DNA of 13,757 nucleotides, taken from assembly GCA_002321335.1 (NCBI GenBank), contig DCMG01000073.1, forward strand, positions 1 through 13,757, in the 5' to 3' direction. Positions 7,620 through 13,757 of this stretch are shown piece by piece. The notes under the pieces were generated by a model. The model was not told the origin of the DNA and did no database searches. It saw only the letters and a list, made by a program, of their open reading frames with translations. Position numbers and translations under genes: made by a program. This DNA is from Bacteroidales bacterium UBA1628. GTDB taxonomy: Bacteria > Bacteroidota > Bacteroidia > Bacteroidales > UBA932. Position 1 is the stretch's first letter. Every line of letters begins with the position of its first letter.

Positions 7620-7631
7620 ATTAATTCAAGA

Positions 7632-9134
7632 TTAGTAGTTGTTTTGTACGAGGTTAGGATCCTTGTCAAGCTCGGTCTGAGGGATTGGCCAGTATTTCTT
7701 GGACTCGGTCCAGTCGTTCTGGCGGTACTCGTGATTTGAGGCCTTGAGGACTGACGCGGCCATTCCGGTTCGGATGAGGTCCCAGTAGCGCTTGCCTTCT
7801 CCGACAAACTCCTTGTGACGCTCCTGGATGATGTCCTCGCGGCTTACGCCGGTGTCCTGGCATTTCGCGCGGTCACGGATTTCTTTGAGATATTCAGAAG
7901 GATCCTGACCAAGGAGAACGGAGAGTTCTGCAGCGTTGAGCAGGGTCTCGGCGTAACGGTAAACCCTTTCGTTGTTGCCGTGGTTCATGTTCGGGTCACC
8001 GAGATAGCCATGGTTTCCGTTGTTGCGGGCGATGTACTTGAGGAGGAAGTAGCCGGTGTCCTCCCAGCGTCCGGTGTAGGAGGCTCCTGATTCCTCGGCG
8101 TATTTCGCAAAGTTGAGGATACCTCCGTCACGGCGGATGTCGGTCTCGTCATACATGTCGTAGGCAGCCTTGCGGACCGTGCCGAATCCCCAGCCTTCGA
8201 TAAAGTCGGAACTTCCTTTGAGAGAAGGGATTCCGGTCAGGACAGAGAAGATGTTGCCACCTGTCGCGATAGGGGAGTCCCATGAACGAACTCCGCCTTC
8301 GGAGATGTAGTTGATCTCCCAGATTGATTCGGCGCACCATTCGCCTGCCTCTGTCCAGATTCCTGCGAAGTCGTCCACAAGGCTATATTTGCCGGATGTC
8401 TTGATCTCCTTCATGAAGCCGAGAGCCTTCAGGTATCTTGACTCGTCGTTCTGGTACATTACGGCCTCAGTGTAAAGCATATATGCCATCGCAAGAGTTA
8501 CACGTCCCTCGTTACCTGCTGATGCTTTCATAGGAAGAACGTTCATCTCGAACACATTCTCAAGGTTTGTGACGATCTTCTCATAGACAGCGTCGTGGTC
8601 AAGCTGTTCGGCGAAATAAGGGGACTTCAGGTTCTCGTCATAGTAAGGAACATTCCCCCAAAGTTTCCACAGGACGTTGTAATAGAACGCCTTGAGCACG
8701 GTTGCCTCAGCCTTGTAGAGAGCCTTGGTCTCATCGCTCATCCCCGGAACGTTGTCCACATTCTCCAGAACCACGCAGCAGCGGTTGATTCCTGAATATG
8801 AGATGGTCCACATCTGGTTGCAGACATCGGTCGAAGTGGCCGTGTAGAAGTGGGTCTTCACCAGGATAGGCTGGTCTCCCTCATTGGAACCGCCGGCGTT
8901 GATGTCGTCGCCCATGATGTCGTAGACAAGGTGAAGGGCATCGTACTGATAGAAATAGTCGTACCACTCAAGCGGGTCGTAGGCTGCTGTAAGTCCCTGG
9001 AACATACGGGCCTCTGTGTTGAAATATTCACTCATCGGCTCGGATGCGTTGTGCTCCGGTGTGACAAAGTCTTCGGAGCAGGAAGAAATGGTCAGGATTG
9101 AAAGGGCGCAAAGCGCGAAAAATATCTTTTTCAT
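7632..9134 (-). CDS. susD: RagB/SusD family nutrient-binding outer membrane lipoprotein
   Basis: SusD-type lid of the SusC transporter, capturing glycan at the outer surface. With the start chosen here (MKKIFFALCALSILTISSC) the protein is 500 residues and has a clean lipoprotein signal with Cys19, followed by SEDF. Earlier in-frame ATGs exist at 9146 (1 nt after the susC stop) and 9161 (overlapping susC); they would add a charged, unusual N-region, so 9134 is preferred, though 9146 remains possible. Family features: the helical TPR-like segment around residues 135-165 (KAEATVLKAFYYNVLWKLWG), the LPYY-like turn NVPYY, and the C-terminal signature QERHKEFVGEGKRYWDLIR (437-455), which is diagnostic for RagB/SusD. 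It ends in LDKDPNLVQNNY, typical of the family. It lies 13 nt after susC. Ligand is inferred to be a beta-glucan oligosaccharide. Confidence 0.95.
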   Translation of the reverse strand: MKKIFFALCALSILTISSCSEDFVTPEHNASEPMSEYFNTEARMFQGLTAAYDPLEWYDYFYQYDALHLVYDIMGDDINAGGSNEGDQPILVKTHFYTATSTDVCNQMWTISYSGINRCCVVLENVDNVPGMSDETKALYKAEATVLKAFYYNVLWKLWGNVPYYDENLKSPYFAEQLDHDAVYEKIVTNLENVFEMNVLPMKASAGNEGRVTLAMAYMLYTEAVMYQNDESRYLKALGFMKEIKTSGKYSLVDDFAGIWTEAGEWCAESIWEINYISEGGVRSWDSPIATGGNIFSVLTGIPSLKGSSDFIEGWGFGTVRKAAYDMYDETDIRRDGGILNFAKYAEESGASYTGRWEDTGYFLLKYIARNNGNHGYLGDPNMNHGNNERVYRYAETLLNAAELSVLLGQDPSEYLKEIRDRAKCQDTGVSREDIIQERHKEFVGEGKRYWDLIRTGMAASVLKASNHEYRQNDWTESKKYWPIPQTELDKDPNLVQNNY

Positions 9135-9147
9135 CTCGAATCTCATT

Positions 9148-12100
9148 TTAGAAGTTGACATTTACACCGAAAGTGAATGTTCTGTTCTGTGGATAGACAC
9201 CGCGGTCGATGCCTACCTCTGTGCCGTAGCCGGAGTTTCCTCCCGTCACCTCAGGGTCACATCCTGTGTACTTTGTGAGGGTGAACAAGTTCTCTGCCTG
9301 AACAAATAGTCTCAGTCTGGAGATGGCCACGTGTTTGGTCAGTTTGGTAGGTAGAGTGTAACCGAACTGTACGTTTCTTGCCCTCACGAAGGAAGCGTCT
9401 TCAACCCAGTAGTCGGAAGCTCTGTAGTTCTCGTTGGCGGAACTGAAAGCAAAGCGAGGATAACTGTTCGTGGAACCTTCTCCTGTCCATCTGTTGAGGA
9501 TGCTCTTAGGAAGGTTGATGTAGTAGAGGTCGGTACGGCGGGAGACGTTGAATGCCTGTACCCCGAACTGTCCTTGGAGCAACATGCTGAAATCAAAGCC
9601 TTTCCATTCGAGGTTAAGTGAAAATCCCACTGTCCAATCAGGAATGCCCTTGCCGATCTTCGTGCGGTCGTCATCGTTGATAGTCCCGTCACCGTTGACA
9701 TCCACGAAGCGGAAATCTCCGGCCTGTGCGTTCGGCTGAAGCAATGCGCCTTCGGAATTGGTGTAGGCAGCGACCTCAGCGGCGTTCTGGAACACTCCGT
9801 CTGTCTTCCATCCGTAGAAGAACGGGAACGGCTTTCCGACCTCACCTCTGGTCAAGGTGCCGAGCTTGTGGCTTGAGCAGCCGAGGAATGTGGCGTCATC
9901 GCCAAGGTAGGTCAGCTCGTTGTGGTTGTAGGAGGCGTTCAGTTTGATTCCGTAGTTGAAATCACTGATGTGTCCCCTATAGCCAAGGTCGATCTCGACA
10001 CCTCTGTTGACCATATCTCCAAGGTTTCCTGTAGGAGCCGAGTCACCAGCGTAGGAAGGAACCGGCATTGACAGAAGCATTCCTGAAGTCTTCTTGTTGT
10101 AGTAGTCGATGGTGGCTGTCAGCTTGTTACCGAAGAAACCGAGATCAACACCAAGGTCGGTCTGAATGGACTGTTCCCACTTCACGTTAGGGTTAGCTAG
10201 TCCACTTGGCTTCACACCAGTCGAGATTGCCTCGGTTCCGTTGCCTCCCGATCCGAACACATAGTTGTTTCCGGAACTTGAATATACCGCATAGGTGAAG
10301 TCTCCTATGTTGTCGTTTCCATTGATACCCCAAGAGCCACGGAGCTTGGCGGTAGAGAGCCAATGAATATTCTTGAGGAAGTTCTCGTTCTTGGCATTCC
10401 AACCCAAGCTGAATGAAGGAAATGTACCCCATTTGTTGCTTGGGCCGAATCTGCTGGAAGCGTCACGTCTTACAGTCACCTCGGCCATGTAACGCTCGTC
10501 AAAGTTGTAGGATATACGTCCGAAGTATGAGATAAGGCTGTAAGGAATTGAATTCCAGCTGCCCCAACCGTTGCGGTCTCCGTTCTCCTGCTTGCCGAGG
10601 GTGTTGTTCACTGAGATCTTCCAAGTGTCGTAAGGGTACATCAGACCGTTGGCGCTCGCACCAAGGCTGGCTGATGTGCTGCGAAGGGCTGACTGTCCGA
10701 GCACGGCGTTGACGGTGTGCCTTCCGAAAGTCTTGTCGTACGCAAGGACGTTCTCGACCTGCCAGGTGTAGTATCTGTCCATTGTCTGTGAGGCGCTTGA
10801 TCCGTAGTTGATCTTATCGGTCACGCTCTTGTTGCCGTCCTTGTCGTAGGTCTCCTTTTCGGTGATCGTGTCGTACTTGTAGGACTTGGACGTGAGGAAA
10901 TATTCCTTGCTGTAGCTGTTGCCGTAGACGTAGGCGAGATCCAGGGAAACGGAGTTCCTGAACTTGAGGCCGTCGAAAAGGTTCAACTCTGTGTTGAGTC
11001 CTGCCACGATCTTGTCGGTGCTGCTGCGGCCGCCCGGCATGTCAAGCATGGCGATAGGGTTGGCCTGCTCGTTGTAGACTCCGGCGTCGGCGATGAAGTA
11101 AGGCACTCCAGCCGAGTTTCTGATGATGTAAGGATAGCCATCAGGGTAGAGTATCTTGTACTTCTCCTCCGTCTGCGCGTCGGCATAGATTGGATCCAGA
11201 GGAGACATTCCGAGAGCCGAGCCGAGAGGGGAGCCGTACTCGGAGTTCGTTGAGATGGAGGCGGATCTGATGTGTGCGTAGGAAATCTGGTTTCGGAACG
11301 TGAGTTTGTTCAGCCAGTTGCGCTCTTCGGTCTTGTCGAAAATCACAACACCGACATTCTCTCGTAGTGTCATTCTGTTATAATAAGACCGGTCGAAACT
11401 TCCACCGATTGTACCCTTGTTGGATAGATAGCCGCCAGAGATGCTGTAGTCAACCTTGCCGTTGCCACCGGAGACATTTACATCATGCTTCACGATAGGT
11501 GAGTTCTTATCGAATATGGCGTCAACCCAATCAGTTCCTTCTCCCAATGAATATGGATCATTGTAGATCGGGGCCTTGCCGTCGTTGAGCATACCTTCAT
11601 TCATCATGATCGCATATTCAGTGGCGTTCAGGACGGTCGGCTTCCTCCAAGGATTCTGGAGACCGTAGGAGAAGTCATAGCTGACGTGCGTCTTCCCTTC
11701 CTTCCCTTTCTTTGTGGTCACAAGGATGACTCCGTTGGCCGCGCGCGCTCCGTAAACTGCTCCGGAGGCGGCGTCCTTCAGAACTTCGATACGCTCGATG
11801 TCGTTCGGGTTGATGAAGTCGATGCTGCCGGCCGGCATACCATCTACAATATAAAGTGGGTCAGAATTATGAATCGTTCCGACACCTCTGACTCTGACCT
11901 GGGATCCGGAGTCCGGAGAACCCGATCCTTGGGTGACGAGCACTCCTGAGGACATACCCTGGAGCATATTGTCAACCCTGGTTTGTGACTGGATCTTAAG
12001 ATCCTCTGAGGTGATGCTTGAGATTGCAGCGGTAACGACGCTCTTTTTCTGGACTCCGTAACCGATCACGACCGTCTCCTCGATAGTCTGTGTGTCAGGC

Positions 12101-12393
12101 AAGAGGGTCACCTTCATGTTCTGTGTGGCGGGAAGCTCCTGCGGAACATAACTAATGAAGGTAAACTGGAGGATAGCACCTTGCGTGACTGTGATCTCGA
12201 AGTTGCCTTTGGCATCAGTCATGGTACCGTTGGTTGTACCTTTCTGAACTACCCCGGCTCCAATGAAACCAGCACCGTTCTCATCAAGCACGGTACCTTT
12301 GACACGGATGGATTGTGACCATGCGGTCGCTGATCCTATTCCGAGAAGACAGATGACTGTCAAAACGATCTGTTTTAGATTTTTGATGTTCAT
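9148..12393 (-). CDS. susC: SusC/RagA family TonB-linked outer membrane transporter
   Basis: 1081-residue TonB-dependent importer working with SusD. The start at 12393 gives a signal peptide (MNIKNLKQIVLTVICLLGIG, cleavage near AWSQ at 24-27). The frame is open further up to an ATG at 12468, but that would put about 25 charged and aromatic residues before the signal peptide and lies upstream of the predicted promoter element, so it is rejected. Residues about 28-98 are a carboxypeptidase-regulatory-like domain (VKGTVLDENGAGFIGAGV). A TonB-box-like ETVVIGYG (106-113) follows, then the plug with VRVRGVGTI (166-174), YIVDGMP (181-187) and the SusC signature IEVLKDAASGAVYGARAANG (202-221). The rest is a 22-stranded-barrel type sequence with the DVNGDGTINDDDR loop, ending in TFGVNVNF with terminal Phe. 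Length is usual for the family, with no frameshift. First gene of the operon. Confidence 0.96.
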   Translation of the reverse strand: MNIKNLKQIVLTVICLLGIGSATAWSQSIRVKGTVLDENGAGFIGAGVVQKGTTNGTMTDAKGNFEITVTQGAILQFTFISYVPQELPATQNMKVTLLPDTQTIEETVVIGYGVQKKSVVTAAISSITSEDLKIQSQTRVDNMLQGMSSGVLVTQGSGSPDSGSQVRVRGVGTIHNSDPLYIVDGMPAGSIDFINPNDIERIEVLKDAASGAVYGARAANGVILVTTKKGKEGKTHVSYDFSYGLQNPWRKPTVLNATEYAIMMNEGMLNDGKAPIYNDPYSLGEGTDWVDAIFDKNSPIVKHDVNVSGGNGKVDYSISGGYLSNKGTIGGSFDRSYYNRMTLRENVGVVIFDKTEERNWLNKLTFRNQISYAHIRSASISTNSEYGSPLGSALGMSPLDPIYADAQTEEKYKILYPDGYPYIIRNSAGVPYFIADAGVYNEQANPIAMLDMPGGRSSTDKIVAGLNTELNLFDGLKFRNSVSLDLAYVYGNSYSKEYFLTSKSYKYDTITEKETYDKDGNKSVTDKINYGSSASQTMDRYYTWQVENVLAYDKTFGRHTVNAVLGQSALRSTSASLGASANGLMYPYDTWKISVNNTLGKQENGDRNGWGSWNSIPYSLISYFGRISYNFDERYMAEVTVRRDASSRFGPSNKWGTFPSFSLGWNAKNENFLKNIHWLSTAKLRGSWGINGNDNIGDFTYAVYSSSGNNYVFGSGGNGTEAISTGVKPSGLANPNVKWEQSIQTDLGVDLGFFGNKLTATIDYYNKKTSGMLLSMPVPSYAGDSAPTGNLGDMVNRGVEIDLGYRGHISDFNYGIKLNASYNHNELTYLGDDATFLGCSSHKLGTLTRGEVGKPFPFFYGWKTDGVFQNAAEVAAYTNSEGALLQPNAQAGDFRFVDVNGDGTINDDDRTKIGKGIPDWTVGFSLNLEWKGFDFSMLLQGQFGVQAFNVSRRTDLYYINLPKSILNRWTGEGSTNSYPRFAFSSANENYRASDYWVEDASFVRARNVQFGYTLPTKLTKHVAISRLRLFVQAENLFTLTKYTGCDPEVTGGNSGYGTEVGIDRGVYPQNRTFTFGVNVNF

Positions 12394-12427
12394 TGTTTCT
12401 GTGGGTTTGTATTGATAATAATTTGTT

Positions 12428-12449
12428 ATAACGCATGTTATGCGGTTAT
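12428..12449 (-). promoter_or_regulatory. Hairpin at the predicted 5' end of the PUL mRNA leader
   Basis: ATAACGCAT (12428-12436) is complementary to ATGCGGTTAT (12440-12449) over 9 bp, with one bulged base and a 3-nt loop. In the minus-strand transcript this stem begins within a few nt of the start site predicted from the -7 element at 12457-12464, about 35 nt before the susC ATG. A 5'-terminal stem-loop can stabilise mRNA; an attenuation or protein-binding role is also possible. The structure is seen directly; the role is inferred. Confidence 0.5.
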
Positions 12450-12456
12450 TTCTCCA

Positions 12457-12488
12457 CAAAAATATCAAGGAGAATCAGAAATAAAAAA
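12457..12488 (-). promoter_or_regulatory. Predicted Bacteroidetes-type promoter of the PUL
   Basis: On the minus strand, TATTTTTG (12464-12457) matches the Bacteroidetes -7 consensus TAnnTTTG exactly. At the expected distance, 20 nt further upstream (12488-12485), the sequence is TTTT, a 3-of-4 match to the -33 element TTTG. Transcription would start near 12450-12452, giving a leader of about 58 nt. A weak -33 would fit a promoter needing an activator. A second exact -7 match, TAATTTTG at 12578-12571, lacks a good -33 element. Confidence 0.5.
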
Positions 12489-12574
12489 TATCTGAATAAA
12501 ATAGGGGAATGATGAATATTATTGAATATGCAATTGGTTGAAAATAATTATGTTAAATGTTTATTAAAGACAAA

Positions 12575-12705
12575 ATTAGTGGATTTTAAAATAATTATTG
12601 AACGTTTTAGAATTTTTTAAGTGGATATTTATTTGTGAATAGGAATAGGTGAACTATTGATTATTAATTATTTGGTAGAAAATTTTTGGCTTGATTTAAG
12701 TGGAT
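12575..12705. promoter_or_regulatory. Three direct AGTGGAT repeats, candidate regulator binding sites
   Basis: ATTAGTGGAT (12575-12584), TTAAGTGGAT (12617-12626) and TTAAGTGGAT (12696-12705) stand in the same orientation in sequence otherwise almost free of G and C. Start-to-start spacings are 42 and 79 nt; 42 equals four helical turns. A fourth, inverted copy differing in one base (GTCCACTTAA) lies at 12744-12753. All are upstream of the predicted susC promoter, where an activator would bind. No known operator is recognised. Confidence 0.45.
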
Positions 12706-12753
12706 AGTATAATTGTTATTATCAATAAATCGAATGATTTTTCGTCCACTTAA
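12696..12753 (-). repeat. Inverted repeat overlapping the stop codon of the DUF6377 gene
   Basis: TTAAGTGGA (12696-12704) and TCCACTTAA (12745-12753) are perfect 9-bp inverted copies with 40 nt between them. The right arm covers the regulator's TAA (12750-12752). The loop holds a small A/T hairpin (AAATC 12727-12731, GATTT 12736-12740). It may end or protect the regulator transcript, or simply be two oppositely oriented binding sites. No T-run follows, so a standard terminator is not well supported. Confidence 0.4.
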
Positions 12754-13757
12754 TTGCCGATTTCCTTGATTTTCTCTTCGAAATTCTCTCTGTCCCCAAG
12801 AGCGGAGTTCTTAATCTGTGCCCTATAATTATAGATGGTGTTGACGGAGTATCTGAGCATAGAGGCTATGTCTGAGGATTGGGTGATTCCGAGCCGGATC
12901 AGGGCGAAAATCCGCAGTTCGGTGTTGAGCAATTTGCCTTTTTTAGGTTCTATCCTGGCATCCTCGCGGAGAAGCCCGTTGAACTCTTCCACGAACTTAG
13001 GGTACAATTTGAGGAACGCCTCGTCGAACATATTGTAAAACTCCTTCAGTTCCTTCTCGACATTGTTGGGTGATGAGGTTTCAGCGATCAGTTTGTCCAG
13101 ATTCCCGGCCAAAGCCAGTTTGCGCACGCTGCTTTGGTAGGCCTTCATCTTGTCGATGTACTTCGAGCACATGCTCAGAAACAGCCCGATATATTCCTCC
13201 TTCGCTGCGTTCGCTTCTTTGAGCTCGCGGTTCATCTTCTTAAGCCGTTTGTTGAAATCCGCCAGTGTGTCGGAACTCTGCTTGATTTCCTTGTTCATCT
13301 CGGCTATTCTCCTACTGTACTCTATCTGTTTCCGGTAGAGTCTGAAAAGAGCAAATGATACTCCAAGAAGCAATAATGCCAATGCGGACATCACCACAAG
13401 CATATTCCTTGTCTTTTTTTGGTGAGTTTGCTGGATGTCAGAGTGGCTTTTCTGCACGGCAGGGAGGATCGCAGCGATCTGCCATTGGCGCAGCTTGGCA
13501 TCGAATGCGATCGCATCCTCCAGAGAGAAACTGGAATATTTGAACGCTCGCGCGTAGTCCCCATCCTCGAATAAAGCGTTGGCAAGACTGAATAGCGAGG
13601 CGTTGTCCTTGGTCGCGGTCTTGATGTCAGCCATCGCTGAACGAATAAACCAGTTCTTCATCTCCTCCCTACGATTGAGCTGCTCGCAGATTCTTGCCTG
13701 GAAATATGCCAGGTTCGCATAGTCGTGGCTTGCGGGATCCATCCTTGAGAGTGAGTG
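12750..13757 (-). CDS. DUF6377-type membrane-bound regulator with C-terminal HTH, 5'-partial
   Basis: The frame stays open to the right edge (HSLSR precedes the Met at 13742), so that Met is not the start and the N-terminal part is missing. Counting from that Met: residues 1-100 are helical, TPR-like (YANLAYFQARICEQLNR; ALFEDGDYARAFKYS), probably outside the cytoplasmic membrane. Residues 113-136 are one transmembrane helix (MLVVMSALALLLLGVSFALF). Residues 140-185 form a charged coiled coil. Residues about 272-312 (LLNTELRIFALIRLGITQSS, then DIASMLRYSVNTIYNYR) are a LuxR/GerE-like helix-turn-helix. This order is that of DUF6377 proteins. It lacks histidine kinase and receiver motifs, so it is not a hybrid two-component system. 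It lies just upstream of susC in the same direction, which suggests control of this PUL through direct signalling from sensor to DNA-binding domain. Family call is good; regulatory role and ligand are inferred. Confidence 0.85.
   Translation of the reverse strand, partial: HSLSRMDPASHDYANLAYFQARICEQLNRREEMKNWFIRSAMADIKTATKDNASLFSLANALFEDGDYARAFKYSSFSLEDAIAFDAKLRQWQIAAILPAVQKSHSDIQQTHQKKTRNMLVVMSALALLLLGVSFALFRLYRKQIEYSRRIAEMNKEIKQSSDTLADFNKRLKKMNRELKEANAAKEEYIGLFLSMCSKYIDKMKAYQSSVRKLALAGNLDKLIAETSSPNNVEKELKEFYNMFDEAFLKLYPKFVEEFNGLLREDARIEPKKGKLLNTELRIFALIRLGITQSSDIASMLRYSVNTIYNYRAQIKNSALGDRENFEEKIKEIGN

Larger units (their letters stand above)
763..12393 (-). other. Polysaccharide utilization locus, predicted beta-1,3-glucan type (susC-susD-SGBP-GH16-CotH-GH3)
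   Basis: Six genes on the - strand are separated by 13, 12, 13, 4 and 0 nt, with a predicted promoter only before susC and a hairpin only after GH3. This is the arrangement of a single operon. The gene set (SusC/D transporter, a large modular lipoprotein, an endo-acting GH16 with an ExDxxE active site, a BglX-like GH3) matches the general logic of known laminarin/beta-1,3-glucan PULs, such as the one studied in Bacteroides uniformis, except that no GH158 or GH30 enzyme is present here and a CotH kinase-like gene is added. The substrate is inferred, not shown. Confidence 0.8.
12394..12749. other. AT-rich intergenic regulatory region upstream of susC
   Basis: This 356-nt spacer separates the DUF6377 regulator from susC on the same strand. 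It has no convincing ORF and no RNA gene. It is far more AT-rich than the genes on both sides. It holds a predicted susC promoter, a leader hairpin, three AGTGGAT repeats and an inverted repeat reaching the regulator's stop codon, each listed separately. The last bases before the susC ATG (minus strand ACAAACCCACAGAAACA) have no Shine-Dalgarno motif, as is usual in Bacteroidetes. Confidence 0.8.

Noticed and set aside
9135..9161. Upstream starts for susD at 9161 and 9146
   Set aside because: The start at 9134 gives the usual MKK lipoprotein signal and exactly 500 residues. The 9161 start overlaps susC. The 9146 start cannot be fully excluded.
12394..12468. Upstream start for susC at 12468, adding 25 residues
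   Set aside because: The added residues precede a normal signal peptide and the predicted -7 element lies inside them, so mRNA would start downstream of that ATG.
12721..12745. AAATC/GATTT mini-hairpin as a terminator for the regulator
   Set aside because: Only 5 A/T-rich base pairs and no T-run on the correct side, so it is too weak to call a terminator alone.
12575..12753. Possible CRISPR array in the AGTGGAT repeats
   Set aside because: The repeat unit is only about 10 bp, spacing is irregular (42, 79, 48 nt), one copy is inverted, and no cas genes are present.
12750..13757. Hybrid two-component (HTCS) regulator
   Set aside because: No histidine kinase H-box, ATP-binding motifs or receiver Asp are visible between the transmembrane helix and the HTH; the order fits DUF6377.

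Overview
The window reads as Bacteroidales chromosome, probably from a gut or rumen type organism; genus cannot be fixed from the sequence. The evidence is a SusC/SusD pair, several lipoproteins with acidic residues after the lipidated Cys, a BACON domain, no Shine-Dalgarno sequences before the starts, and a TAnnTTTG promoter element. Coding DNA is of roughly balanced composition, while the spacer upstream of susC is very AT-rich.

Layout, left to right. (1) On the + strand, the 3' end of an Rpn/PD-(D/E)XK-transposase-type gene (1-572), then a strong hairpin at 615-651 and a second inverted repeat at 661-725. (2) On the - strand, reading from right to left, six tightly packed genes form one polysaccharide utilization locus (PUL): susC (12393-9148), susD (9134-7632), a modular surface glycan-binding lipoprotein (7619-5700), a BACON-GH16 endo-glucanase (5686-4568), a CotH-family kinase-like lipoprotein (4563-2968) and a BglX-type GH3 beta-glucosidase (2967-763). 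Gaps are 13, 12, 13, 4 and 0 nt, so one transcript is likely, ending at the hairpin near 615-651. (3) A 356-nt AT-rich spacer (12394-12749) holds a predicted promoter, a 5'-leader hairpin and repeated AGTGGAT motifs. (4) Upstream of it on the same strand is the 3' part of a DUF6377-type membrane regulator with a C-terminal helix-turn-helix (12750-13757, cut by the window edge).

How it works together (inference from families): SusC, SusD and the third lipoprotein bind and import oligosaccharide. GH16, whose active site is of the ExDxxE laminarinase type, cuts a beta-1,3-containing glucan. GH3 releases glucose from the products. The DUF6377 protein is the best candidate regulator. The part that does not fit a standard glucan PUL is the CotH kinase-like lipoprotein locked between the two hydrolases; it is the most interesting item here. 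Next are the paired Trp-rich modules of the binding lipoprotein and the repeated motif in the regulatory spacer.
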